The notes under the pieces: model-generated | The model's input: only the letters and a program-made list of their open reading frames with translations | Database searches by the model: none | What the model was told of the DNA's origin: nothing | In this document: in pieces, positions 1 to 7,736 of the stretch | How positions within the stretch are numbered: position 1 is the first letter of the stretch | How the letters are laid out: the number at the start of each line of letters is the position of its first letter | Position numbers and translations under genes: made by a program | Source of the DNA: Bacillota bacterium | Lineage (GTDB): Bacteria; Bacillota; Clostridia; Peptostreptococcales; Anaerovoracaceae | Reading direction: 5' to 3' | Length of the DNA stretch: 15,057 bases | NCBI GenBank assembly: GCA_019420525.1 | Contig: JAHZHA010000011.1 | Location: forward strand, 1-15,057

Positions 1-54
1 GATCGTACCGATGTTGATATGCGGTTTATTTCTCTCAAATTTTTCCTTAGCCAT
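1..54 (-). CDS. tuf: Elongation factor Tu, N-terminal fragment (cut by window edge)
   Basis: Only the first 18 codons are present, reading MAKEKFERNKPHINIGTI, which is the characteristic EF-Tu amino terminus just before the G1 GTP-binding loop. EF-Tu is the GTPase that delivers aminoacyl-tRNA to the ribosomal A site. The ATG at 52-54 is preceded by a strong AGGAGG at about 64-69, so the start is well supported. It lies 64 bp downstream of tRNA-Thr with no terminator in between, so the two are probably cotranscribed. The remainder of the gene is outside the window. The call rests on a short peptide, but one that is highly distinctive. Confidence 0.93.
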   Translation of the reverse strand, partial: MAKEKFERNKPHINIGTI

Positions 55-118
55 TTGTCTGTTCCTCCTTTGGCGCGGGTCTCACTTTTTCCTTCAACGG
101 ATTTATTTTTTCTAACTT

Positions 119-194
<76 letters not shown>

Positions 195-212
195 GCATCC
201 GCTGTCCTATAT

Positions 213-241
213 ATTCTAATCATTTTCTCATTTGCTGTCAA
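213..241 (-). promoter_or_regulatory. Sigma-A promoter of the tRNA-Thr/tuf unit
   Basis: On the minus strand a perfect TTGACA (-35, 236-241) is followed after exactly 17 bp by TAGAAT (-10, 213-218). Transcription would begin near 206, about a dozen bases before the mature tRNA 5' end. This fits a strong stable-RNA-type promoter driving tRNA-Thr and, by readthrough, tuf. No convincing terminator is visible between the sigH stop and this promoter. Confidence 0.85.
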
Positions 242-273
242 TAATGAAAAATGAAAGTTGACATCTGCCTTTT

Positions 274-879
274 TCAGTGCGACAGCACCGGCTCTAGCTT
301 CCGCTTCGCCCGGGTGATAGCGTTGTCCACGGCTTTTGGAGTCTTTCCCGTGATCTTCGCAATCTGCGTGTAAGAGACTCCTTTGATATAGAGTTCCCAG
401 ACCTCGCTTTCAAAAGGGCTCAGGAGTTCTCCTCCGTTGCGTCCGATATAATCCAGTCCTTCTCGCAGCAACAGCATCGCCTCCGGATCTTCGCTGGCAT
501 TCGACACGATAGTATCCTCAAGAGTATTGCCTTCTTCCCCGTTTTCAGAAAAAGGATTACTCAGCGACATGGAATTATTCAGCGGCGAATGTTTATAGCG
601 CTGTGCTGCCTTCACCGCTGTGACGATCTGGCGGTTGATGCACAGATCTGCAAATGTCGAGAAAGATGCTCCTTTCTCCGGGTCATAGTCACGTATCGCT
701 TTGAAAACGCCGATCATCCCCTCCTGAATCACATCATCCCTGTCGGCGCCCGCCATATAATACGACGATGCACGTCGTTTCACGACAGTCTTATATTTCT
801 GAAGAAGAGCCTCCGCCGCGTCGTCATCTCCCCGGCGGGCCAATTCTACCATTTTTTCATCCCAGTTTTTATCTGCCAC
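274..879 (-). CDS. sigH: RNA polymerase sigma factor SigH (sigma-30 family)
   Basis: Sigma-70-family factor of the SigH type, which in spore formers directs transition-state and early sporulation transcription. With the start chosen here it has 201 residues. Region 2 spans about residues 20-95, including GADRDDVIQEGMIGVFKAIRDYD (key residues D47, D49, Q52, E53) and the -10-recognition stretch ending in ITRQ-like INRQIVTAVKAA. Region 4 is a C-terminal helix-turn-helix at about 150-195 (SYTQIAKITGKTPKAVDNAI). I chose the GTG at 877-879 because AGGAGG lies 5 bp upstream (885-890) and it begins just before conserved sequence. An alternative GTG at 961-963 overlaps the rlmB stop as GTGA but lacks a well-spaced SD; it would add 28 residues. 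It is the last gene of the cysS-to-sigH unit, placed after rlmB as in many Firmicutes. Confidence 0.9.
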   Translation of the reverse strand: MADKNWDEKMVELARRGDDDAAEALLQKYKTVVKRRASSYYMAGADRDDVIQEGMIGVFKAIRDYDPEKGASFSTFADLCINRQIVTAVKAAQRYKHSPLNNSMSLSNPFSENGEEGNTLEDTIVSNASEDPEAMLLLREGLDYIGRNGGELLSPFESEVWELYIKGVSYTQIAKITGKTPKAVDNAITRAKRKLEPVLSH

Positions 880-884
880 CGGCA

Positions 885-890
885 CCTCCT
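885..890 (-). promoter_or_regulatory. Ribosome binding site deciding the sigH start
   Basis: A perfect AGGAGG on the minus strand lies 5 bp upstream of the GTG at 877-879. It lies inside the longer open frame that begins at the GTG at 961-963, and it is the main reason to prefer the shorter SigH. Confidence 0.65.
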
Positions 891-959
891 GCCGCCTGTT
901 CACAATTTTTTCGCATTTCTCCGAAAACACCGGAAATATATTCCATTTCATTCTGCTGA

Positions 960-1781
960 TCACTGTGCGGTGCCGTCCTCCATCCTCCGCCGCAGCACCT
1001 CATACATCAGAACCGCAGCAGCATTTGAAGCATTGAGGGAGTTCACTCCGCCTCTCATGGGAATCGAAACACAGAAATCGCACGTCTCTCTTACCAGCCG
1101 GCTGATTCCTTTTCCTTCGCTTCCTATAACGAGAGCCATCGGACCGCTGAGATCTGCTTTCGTATAAAGTTCGCCGCCCATATCTACGGCTACTGTCCAC
1201 ACTCCCGCTTTTTTCAGGTTTTCCAGAGTCTGCGCAGTATTGGCCACCCGGGCGACTCTCATATAAGCCGACGCTCCGGCCGACGCTTTTTCTGCAGCAG
1301 CGGTGACCATGGCCGCTCTCCGGCGCGGAATGATGACGCCATGGGCGCCTGCTGCGTCTGCACTCCTGATGATGGCTCCCAGATTGTGGGGATCTTCGAT
1401 TCCATCCAGCACGATGATAAACGGCGGCTCGCCCTTTTCCTCCGCCACCGCCAGTATATCTTCTACTTCACAGTATTCAAAATCCGAAGCATAAGCGGCA
1501 ACGCCTTGATGTGGCGCCCCTCCTGTTATGCGATCCAGTGTGCTGCGGTCCGCGTAATTTATTATGATATCTTTTTCCCGGGCCATTCCCACAATTTTTC
1601 TGACAGAGCCTTCCGCATCCTTCAGAATGAAGAGCCGATCGATCTTTCTGCCGCTTTTCAACGCTTCCATCACAGGATTTCTACCGATAAGCATCCCCTG
1701 TTCTTCCGCAGCGTTTTCTTTCTTCGCTTTGAAGCTCTCTCCACGGCTCCGCTCTGCATATTTCTTTCTTTTATCAGACAT
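960..1781 (-). CDS. rlmB: 23S rRNA (guanosine-2'-O-)-methyltransferase RlmB (TrmH/SPOUT family)
   Basis: SpoU/TrmH-family 2'-O-ribose methyltransferase, expected to act on G2251 of 23S rRNA using S-adenosylmethionine. The 273-residue protein has a basic N-terminal extension (1-29), a substrate-binding domain starting at MLIGRNPVMEAL (30-41), and the SPOUT catalytic domain. SPOUT motif 1 includes N133 and R139 (HNLGAIIR), motif 2 is VIGSEGKGIS (218-227), and motif 3 is SLNASNAAAVLMYE (248-261). The ATG at 1779-1781 is chosen because AGGAGA lies about 10 bp upstream and the previous gene (folA) stops only 1 bp earlier; an upstream in-frame start at 1808 would overlap folA. The stop overlaps a possible sigH start as GTGA. 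Placement between the mrnC/thymidylate genes and sigH is typical for Firmicutes. Confidence 0.93.
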   Translation of the reverse strand: MSDKRKKYAERSRGESFKAKKENAAEEQGMLIGRNPVMEALKSGRKIDRLFILKDAEGSVRKIVGMAREKDIIINYADRSTLDRITGGAPHQGVAAYASDFEYCEVEDILAVAEEKGEPPFIIVLDGIEDPHNLGAIIRSADAAGAHGVIIPRRRAAMVTAAAEKASAGASAYMRVARVANTAQTLENLKKAGVWTVAVDMGGELYTKADLSGPMALVIGSEGKGISRLVRETCDFCVSIPMRGGVNSLNASNAAAVLMYEVLRRRMEDGTAQ

Positions 1782-1782
1782 A

Positions 1783-2271
1783 TTATTTCCGTCTCCTGTA
1801 AACGGCAAAGCTGTATGAAACGCCGTTTTCTTCGATAATTCCGCTTTCTCCCGACTTTTCCCAATCCGTCAGATCCCGGGGAAGAGTGATCACGGTATCG
1901 GCATCATAAACTCCGCGGATCTCTGTGACGAAAGCCTCGTCGCAATACGGGAGAAGCTGGTCGTATATCTGGCCTCCGCCGATGACAAACAGATCATCTG
2001 GCTTCTCGGATGCCACGAGTCTGAGGAGTTCCTCCACCGACCGGCAAACTTCGTAATCCGCGCTTTCCGTCAGGGTGCGGGACAGAACGATATTTCTCCG
2101 GTGCGGCAAAGGCTTTCCACCGGGGAAAGTCTCCAGCGTCGCTCTTCCCATGATTACCGTCTTCCCCAGCGTCTTCTCACGAAAGTATTTCATATCTGAC
2201 GGTATCCGAACGAGAAGTCCGCCGTTTTTTCCGATACCGCCTCTCTCGTCGGCGGCTACGATCCACTTCAT
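1783..2271 (-). CDS. folA: Dihydrofolate reductase
   Basis: Reduces 7,8-dihydrofolate to tetrahydrofolate with NADPH; here it would recycle the dihydrofolate released by the ThyA encoded 20 bp upstream. The 162-residue length is normal. Visible family features are the N-terminal strand with GIGKNG (12-17), the substrate-binding acid D26 in IPSDMKYF, the NADPH-binding VIMGRATLE and NIVLSR segments, and VIGGGQIYDQLLPYCDEAFVTEI, which contains the diglycine. The residue normally Trp in the Met20-loop PW motif is Val (V21, in GLLVRIPSD). Such LLV variants are, from memory, found in some clostridial DHFRs, so this does not argue against activity. An SD-like AAAGGA lies upstream of the ATG. The stop codon is 1 bp before the rlmB start, indicating one operon. 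Confidence 0.93.
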   Translation of the reverse strand: MKWIVAADERGGIGKNGGLLVRIPSDMKYFREKTLGKTVIMGRATLETFPGGKPLPHRRNIVLSRTLTESADYEVCRSVEELLRLVASEKPDDLFVIGGGQIYDQLLPYCDEAFVTEIRGVYDADTVITLPRDLTDWEKSGESGIIEENGVSYSFAVYRRRK

Positions 2272-2291
2272 AAGCGATATTTTCCTTTCAT

Positions 2292-3122
2292 TTATTCGGC
2301 CACAGGAATATTTTTAATCTGCGGTCCCGTCTGATAATTTTCCAGATCGAAATCTTCCAGCGTGAACTCGTAGAAATCTTTGACATCCGGATTCATCACA
2401 AATTTAGGCGCCGGATACTGCGTCCTTCCGATGAGTTCTTCCACCAGAGGTACATGTTTATCGTAAATATGCGCATCGGCGATGACATGTACCAGTTCTC
2501 CGGGTTCATAACCACAGACCTGAGCCAGCATGTGGATCAGCACGGCGTACTGGACGACATTCCAGTTGTTGGCCACCAGAACATCCTGCGAACGCTGATT
2601 GAGTATGGCATTGAGACGATTTTCCGTCACATTGAACGTCATGCTGTACGCGCAGGGTTCCAGCCCCATTTCCGACAGATCTTCAAAGTTATAGATATTC
2701 GTCATGATTCTCCGGCTGGCCGGCGTATTTTTCAGCTGCCAGATGACATTATCCACCTGATCCATCATCCCCTGACGGAATTTATACTGTTTTCCAAGCT
2801 GGTATCCGTAGGCTTTCCCGATGGTATTGTCTTCACCGGCCCATGCATCCCATATGTGGCTGTTGAGCTTCGTAATATCATTCGTCTTTTTCTGCCAGAT
2901 CCACAGCAGTTCGTCGATGGCATTTTTCCAGCCGGTAGGACGCAGAGTGAGAGCCGGGAATTCTCTGGACAGATCGTAACGATTGACGATTCCGAACCGC
3001 TTGATCGTATATGCACTCGAACCGTCTTCCCATTTTGCCCGCACTTCCTGACCTTCCGTGGAATACCCGTTATCTAGGATATCTCTGCACATGTCTACAA
3101 AAATCGTATCCGCTTTACTCAT
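2292..3122 (-). CDS. thyA: Thymidylate synthase (folate-dependent, ThyA family)
   Basis: Converts dUMP to dTMP using methylene-tetrahydrofolate as carbon donor and reductant, releasing dihydrofolate. It has 276 residues, normal for the family. Catalytic and binding residues line up by spacing with E. coli ThyA: E71 (ELLW), nucleophile C157 (EPCAY), R177 and D180 (QRSQD), N188, and H218/Y220 (DAHIY). The residue after the nucleophile is Ala158 rather than the usual His, and the common PFN motif is replaced by NWN, so it belongs to a divergent branch resembling the B. subtilis/phage phi3T-type enzyme. Its neighbour folA supplies the reductase that this chemistry requires. The ATG at 3120-3122 has only a weak SD (an AGG 9 bp upstream). 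Confidence 0.93.
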   Translation of the reverse strand: MSKADTIFVDMCRDILDNGYSTEGQEVRAKWEDGSSAYTIKRFGIVNRYDLSREFPALTLRPTGWKNAIDELLWIWQKKTNDITKLNSHIWDAWAGEDNTIGKAYGYQLGKQYKFRQGMMDQVDNVIWQLKNTPASRRIMTNIYNFEDLSEMGLEPCAYSMTFNVTENRLNAILNQRSQDVLVANNWNVVQYAVLIHMLAQVCGYEPGELVHVIADAHIYDKHVPLVEELIGRTQYPAPKFVMNPDVKDFYEFTLEDFDLENYQTGPQIKNIPVAE

Positions 3123-3161
3123 ATCTGAAAACCTGTCATTCCTTTCCTGTTTCTCTGTATT

Positions 3162-3599
3162 TTACTCTGTTTTTTTCTGCTTTCTGCGTTCGGTCAGCAT
3201 ATGCTGACTCTCTATAATCTCAAGCGCTTTCGTTACAACCGCTCTTTCTCGCTCGTCATCCCCGGAGAGATTCAGGTATCCCAGAAGTGCCTCAAAAGCT
3301 GTGGCTTTTTTGTATGTCAGAGGATCCACATTGTGCGGCATGGATGTGATTTTGTGGTTTTTTCCTCTGCGGGCTACCGCCTGTTCGTCCTGTGTCAGCT
3401 CGTCCCAGATCACATCAAAGGCCAAAGCCTGCGCCTCTGCTCTCACATATGCAACCGATGCTCTGTGCAGCCTGTCCGGCCGCAGCAGACCTTTCTGAAA
3501 TACATGACGCCGCACATAAACTTCGTAGACCGCATCTCCGACATACGCGAGAACCGACGTGCTGATCAGCGAGGTCTCGTATTTTTTTCCTTCGTTCAT
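3162..3599 (-). CDS. mrnC: Mini-ribonuclease III (MrnC)
   Basis: RNase III-type catalytic domain without a double-stranded-RNA-binding domain. In B. subtilis the enzyme matures 23S rRNA from its precursor double-stranded stalk. The 145-residue length fits. The signature LAYVGDAVYEVYVR (17-30) carries the catalytic Asp22, the second half of the active site is AFEALLGYLNL with Glu103, and RRGKNHKI (77-84) is the conserved basic segment. Its ATG overlaps the fumC stop as ATGA, suggesting translational coupling. The gene is usually directly next to cysS; here fumC, a malic enzyme and a membrane protein gene lie between them. The end of the gene encodes a basic tail (RRKQKKTE). Confidence 0.93.
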   Translation of the reverse strand: MNEGKKYETSLISTSVLAYVGDAVYEVYVRRHVFQKGLLRPDRLHRASVAYVRAEAQALAFDVIWDELTQDEQAVARRGKNHKITSMPHNVDPLTYKKATAFEALLGYLNLSGDDERERAVVTKALEIIESQHMLTERRKQKKTE

Positions 3600-4996
3600 G
3601 GCTTCAGACCCACCATTTTTTCCGGCCGCACATATCGGTCGAACTCTTCGGCAGTGAGAAGCCCTGTCCGGACCGCAGCCTCCTTCAGAGTGAGTCCCTC
3701 TTTATGTGCGGTTTTCGCGATGACAGCCGCATTTTCGTATCCGATATACGGATTGAGCGCAGTAACCAGCATGAGAGATTTTCCGAGATTTTCGCTTATC
3801 TTCTCTCTGTTCGGTCGGATGCCCCGGGCGCAGTTGTCATTGAACGAGACGACCGCATCGGAAAGCAGACGGGCCGACTGTAGAAAATTATAAGCGATGA
3901 GCGGCATAAATACGTTCAGCTGGAAATTTCCCTGCGAAGCGCCGAAACCTACCGCTGTATCGTTTCCCATCACCTGCACGGCTGTCATAGTCAGGGCCTC
4001 GCACTGGGTCGGGTTGACTTTACCCGGCATGATGGAACTTCCCGGTTCATTTTCCGGTATAAAGATCTCTCCGATTCCGCACCTCGGCCCGGAAGCCAGC
4101 CATCTCACGTCATTGGCGATTTTCATGAGATCTGCCGCCAGCGCTTTGAATGCACCGTGAACGTAGACGATCTGATCTTTCGATGTCAGAGAATGGAATT
4201 TATTAGGAGCTGTAACGAATTTCAGTCCTGTCAGCTGTGAAATCCGCTCTGCAGCTTCCTCTGCGAATTTTTCATGCGCATTGAGTCCTGTGCCTACGGC
4301 CGTTCCGCCGAGGGCGAGTTCTCTCAGGCTCTCCGCCGCCTCTTCGATAAAGATTCTGTCTTTTCTGAGCATTTCCGCCCAGCCGCTGAGTTCCTGCCCT
4401 AGAGTCAGAGGCGTAGCATCCTGCAGATGTGTTCTTCCGGTCTTTATGATGTCCATGTACTTTTCCGACAGATCGTCCAGCGTTTCCAGAAGCCGGCTGA
4501 CTGCCGGCAGAAGCCGTAAGTGAACAGCCTCCAGCGCCGCGATATGCATTGCCGTGGGGAAAGTATCGTTTGAACTCTGTGAACAGTTGACGTGATTGTT
4601 GGGGTGAAAGGTCAGTTTTCCGCCGGCGAGTTCCGCAGCCCGGTTGGCGATGACTTCGTTCACATTCATATTGGACTGCGTTCCGCTTCCCGTCTGCCAG
4701 ACCACCAGAGGAAAATTCCCGTCGAGCTTTCCATCGAGGATTTCATCACAGACGTTTGCGATCATTTCCGCCCGTGGCCTGTCAAGCATTCCCAGATCGG
4801 CATTTGCCAGCGCCGCCGCTTTCTTCAGGACAGCAAAAGCCCGGATGATCTCTTCCGGCATTTTTTCCGTTCCGATTCGGAAGTTCATATAACTGCGCTG
4901 CGTCTGGGCGCCCCAGTATTTATCCGCTGGAACGAGGACTTCGCCCATCGTATCGTGTTCTTTTCTGAATCCGCTGTTTTCCATCTCTTCTTCCAT
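3596..4996 (-). CDS. fumC: Fumarate hydratase, class II
   Basis: Iron-independent fumarase of the fumarase/aspartase superfamily, catalysing the reversible hydration of fumarate to L-malate as a homotetramer. Counting from the ATG at 4996 (466 residues, normal length), the conserved blocks are TGSGTQSNMNVNEV (102-115), SSNDTFPTA (141-149), GRTHLQDATP with catalytic His190, and the superfamily signature GSSIMPGKVNP (319-329) with catalytic Ser321. The start is ambiguous. An ATG at 5002 overlaps the malic enzyme stop as ATGA but is only 2 bp from a GAGG, whereas the ATG at 4996 is 8 bp from it and is preferred. Malate links this enzyme to the malic enzyme immediately upstream. Argininosuccinate lyase or aspartase is unlikely given the fumarase-type motifs. 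Confidence 0.93.
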   Translation of the reverse strand: MEEEMENSGFRKEHDTMGEVLVPADKYWGAQTQRSYMNFRIGTEKMPEEIIRAFAVLKKAAALANADLGMLDRPRAEMIANVCDEILDGKLDGNFPLVVWQTGSGTQSNMNVNEVIANRAAELAGGKLTFHPNNHVNCSQSSNDTFPTAMHIAALEAVHLRLLPAVSRLLETLDDLSEKYMDIIKTGRTHLQDATPLTLGQELSGWAEMLRKDRIFIEEAAESLRELALGGTAVGTGLNAHEKFAEEAAERISQLTGLKFVTAPNKFHSLTSKDQIVYVHGAFKALAADLMKIANDVRWLASGPRCGIGEIFIPENEPGSSIMPGKVNPTQCEALTMTAVQVMGNDTAVGFGASQGNFQLNVFMPLIAYNFLQSARLLSDAVVSFNDNCARGIRPNREKISENLGKSLMLVTALNPYIGYENAAVIAKTAHKEGLTLKEAAVRTGLLTAEEFDRYVRPEKMVGLKP

Positions 4997-4998
4997 CC

Positions 4999-6171
4999 TC
5001 ATATCCTCGCTTTTCCGCTCTTTACCGCTTCTTTTGCCACCGCTTCTGCCACCGCTTCGGTCACTTTCGGATTAAACGGATCCGGAAGAATATAATCTGC
5101 CGTCATTTCTTCGTCAGAGATGACAGACGCTATGGCATAAGCCGCTGCCACTTTCATTTCATCCGTGATTTCCCTGGCCCTTACGTCCAGCACACCACGG
5201 AAAATCCCCGGAAAACAGAGCGCATTATTTACCTGATTCGGAAAATCACTTCTTCCGGTACCGACGACGGCTGCTCCAGCGGCTTTGGCTTCATCCGGCA
5301 TAATTTCGGGTACAGGATTCGCCAGAGCAAAGATAATCGGCTTATCTGCCATAGTACGGATCATATCCTGCGTCAGCGTTCCCGGAACGGAAGCTCCGAC
5401 AAATACATCGGCTCCTCTGACAGCGTCCGCCAGAGTTCCCTTCATCATTCCTCTGTTTGTCATCTTCGCCATTTCCTGCTGCGGACCGTTATTGTCAGGA
5501 TTGCCGTCCCAGATAATGCCGAACCTGTCACACATGATGATCTCTCCGAAATTCATAGTCAGAAGTAGGCGGGCAATAGAAATCCCCGCAGCGCCTGCAC
5601 CGTTTACCACGATCTTAAGCGCTCCCATTTTCTTACCCGTGAATTTCACCGCATTGAGAAGGCCCGCTGCTGCGATGATCGCTGCTCCGTGCTGATCGTC
5701 ATGAAAAACGGGTACGTCGCACTCCTTGATAAGAGTCTGCTCTATTTCAAAGCATCTCGGCGCCGAGATATCTTCCAGATTGATTCCACCGAAGCTCTTT
5801 GAAATGTTCTTTACCGTCTCGATGATCACTTTCGGATCTTTTGAATCTATGCACACGGGAAAAGCATCGATATCCGCGAAGCGCTTAAAGAGAGCACACT
5901 TGCCTTCCATGACAGGCATGGCTGCCTCGGGTCCAATATCGCCGAGTCCGAGAACCGCAGTGCCATCCGTTATGACCGCCACCATGTTTCCTCTCCTGGT
6001 GTAGTCATAAACCTTTTCCCTGTCGTCTCTGATGGCCAGGCTGGCCGCCGCAACGCCGGGCGTGTATGCCAGTGCCAGATCGTCTTTATTCTCGATTTCA
6101 GCGCGGGAGATAATTTCGATTTTTCCGCCCCATTCTTTATGCTTCTTTAACGCGAGTTCATTGATATCCAT
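4999..6171 (-). CDS. Malic enzyme, NAD(P)-dependent, single-module type
   Basis: Oxidatively decarboxylates malate to pyruvate. It has 390 residues, the short bacterial form without a phosphotransacetylase-like C-terminal domain. Visible features are catalytic Tyr36 (LAYTPGV), Lys91 (EGKCALFK), metal-binding acids in NLEDISAP (131-138) and HDDQHG (157-162), and a Rossmann GAGAAG (191-196). Asp215 follows the second strand (IIMCDRFG), which suggests but does not prove a preference for NAD+. The ATG has GGAGG 6 bp upstream. It overlaps the fumC start region, so the two are probably made together and connect fumarate, malate and pyruvate. Both are absent from this position in the usual cysS-mrnC neighbourhood as I recall it. 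Confidence 0.93.
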   Translation of the reverse strand: MDINELALKKHKEWGGKIEIISRAEIENKDDLALAYTPGVAAASLAIRDDREKVYDYTRRGNMVAVITDGTAVLGLGDIGPEAAMPVMEGKCALFKRFADIDAFPVCIDSKDPKVIIETVKNISKSFGGINLEDISAPRCFEIEQTLIKECDVPVFHDDQHGAAIIAAAGLLNAVKFTGKKMGALKIVVNGAGAAGISIARLLLTMNFGEIIMCDRFGIIWDGNPDNNGPQQEMAKMTNRGMMKGTLADAVRGADVFVGASVPGTLTQDMIRTMADKPIIFALANPVPEIMPDEAKAAGAAVVGTGRSDFPNQVNNALCFPGIFRGVLDVRAREITDEMKVAAAYAIASVISDEEMTADYILPDPFNPKVTEAVAEAVAKEAVKSGKARI

Positions 6172-6216
6172 AGCTTTCCTCCGAAGAATTTCTTCTTTAA
6201 TATATGTTCTAAAATA

Positions 6217-7689
6217 TTATTCTCTCTCTGTCCTCGTATTCTCTTGGCTGTCCGTTTCCCGTCCTTCCGCAGATTCCGCCTCCGTCGCTTCACCGCTGCC
6301 TTGCGTGCCGGTCTCATGCCGCTGATGCATCTCCTTGTACGCTTTCATTCTCTTTTTCAGGCCGTCGTGGACGTCATGAAACGCTCTGCTGCCGAAGCTG
6401 TTTTTTTCCGTTCCCGGATCGAAAGGATCGCCGCCGAATTCATCATCTTCCGGATCAACTGCCCGGTGAAGTTCAGGATCCATGGCTCTGAGACCATAAT
6501 AGACTTCCGTATCATAAGGAAGATCTTTTTTGTGCAGTCCTCTGTTAACCCATCGGGTCACCAGCATATAGACGGTAGCGAATACGGGTACGCCGAGGAG
6601 CATTCCCGCAAAGCCGAAGAATCCTCCGCCCACGAGGATCGAAAACAGCACCCAGAAACTCGGAAGTCCAGTAGAGATACCCAGCGTCTTCGGTTTGATG
6701 ACATTTCCGTCAAGCTGCTGAACGATGATGATATAGATCAAAAGATACAGCGTTTTGGAAGGATCCGCCATCAGTACGATCAACAGGCTCGGTGCAGCGC
6801 CGATAAATGGTCCGAAAAACGGGATGATATTCGTCACTCCGATGATCACGCTCAGCATGGTAACATAAGGTATTTTCATGACGGTAAGCGCCGCAAAAGT
6901 GATCAGTCCGATAATCAGAGAATCGATGATGCTCCCGGAGATGAATCCCCCGAAAATTCTGTGAACGCGTCTCGTATCAGAGATCAGATGATTGGCAGTG
7001 TCCACGGGCAGAATGCTGTAGACCAGCTTTTTAGCCTGAGCGCTGAATTTCTCCTTGCTGACAAGGATATACACACAGACGATAAGGCCGATAACCAGAT
7101 CAAAAAAGAATCCGGCTACATTGATCAGTCCCATCGTAATGCTGCCCAGCGCCTCCGTGAAGTAAGGAATGACGTTTTCACGAATCACAGTATTCAGATT
7201 CGTCTCAGCCGTATCAAAAAGATCCTCGGCCGCCTGCAGCAGCGCCGGATTATCCTTGACCAGCTGCATAGCCTGATCCGACCATCGGGCTATATTGGAC
7301 GGAATCGTATAAGCGATGGAGATGATGCTCTGAATGATCTGAGGTACCGCCAGAACAGCAAGGCCCAGAACGACAGTGAGCATCAGGACAACACTTGCTG
7401 TCACCGATATGGCCCGGGCGATGCCGTCTGCGTAATAATCTCTTATCTTGCGCTGCAGCAGCGGTCTCAGATGCCGGTAAATGTAATTGTAGACCGGAAG
7501 CAGGAGATAAGCGATAACCGCACCGATAATGACGGGCATCAGAACGCCCAGCACCGTCCCGATATGTTTTTTTAATGAAGGCATTTGTGTCAGAAGCAGA
7601 TAAAATACCATACTGAGACAGATGACTGCCAGCGCGGTAATCCCCCAGGACACATTTTCCGATGTTATTTTAATCCTCTTTTTTCCCAT
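6217..7689 (-). CDS. AI-2E family transporter (PF01594-type membrane protein)
   Basis: Polytopic membrane protein of the AI-2 exporter/permease superfamily; members include autoinducer exporters, sporulation channel proteins and Na+/H+ antiporters, so the substrate cannot be predicted. The 490-residue chain has hydrophobic segments at about 15-35, 43-65, 92-115, 190-210, 247-270, 275-308, 312-325 and 344-380. Family motifs are NIIPFFGPFIGAAP (287-300) and the QLDGNVIKP...G...GLP stretch (325-343). After about residue 385 comes a roughly 100-residue hydrophilic, strongly charged tail rich in Glu, Asp, Lys, Arg and His, predicted to be disordered and cytosolic. GGAGG lies 7 bp before the ATG. 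It sits between cysS and the malic enzyme with short gaps, so it is likely cotranscribed. Confidence 0.88.
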   Translation of the reverse strand: MGKKRIKITSENVSWGITALAVICLSMVFYLLLTQMPSLKKHIGTVLGVLMPVIIGAVIAYLLLPVYNYIYRHLRPLLQRKIRDYYADGIARAISVTASVVLMLTVVLGLAVLAVPQIIQSIISIAYTIPSNIARWSDQAMQLVKDNPALLQAAEDLFDTAETNLNTVIRENVIPYFTEALGSITMGLINVAGFFFDLVIGLIVCVYILVSKEKFSAQAKKLVYSILPVDTANHLISDTRRVHRIFGGFISGSIIDSLIIGLITFAALTVMKIPYVTMLSVIIGVTNIIPFFGPFIGAAPSLLIVLMADPSKTLYLLIYIIIVQQLDGNVIKPKTLGISTGLPSFWVLFSILVGGGFFGFAGMLLGVPVFATVYMLVTRWVNRGLHKKDLPYDTEVYYGLRAMDPELHRAVDPEDDEFGGDPFDPGTEKNSFGSRAFHDVHDGLKKRMKAYKEMHQRHETGTQGSGEATEAESAEGRETDSQENTRTERE

Positions 7690-7736
7690 AAATACGCCTC
7701 CGAAGACGCATGATACCGTGCGGATATAATGTCTAT

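Noticed and set aside
5036..5059. 12-bp tandem repeat near the end of the malic enzyme gene
   Set aside because: Two copies of gccaccgctt-type sequence simply encode an Ala/Glu/Val-rich helix (AEAVAEAV) and stay in frame; no sign of a mobile or regulatory repeat.
6180..6200. Small GAAGAA/TTCTTC palindrome ahead of the malic enzyme
   Set aside because: Six-base arms in A+T-rich sequence with no associated promoter; could easily occur by chance.
6244..7575. A 443-codon plus-strand open frame opposite the AI-2E gene
   Set aside because: The translation is rich in His, Arg, Asp and Gln, as expected from reading membrane-protein codons backwards, and it has no recognisable domain.
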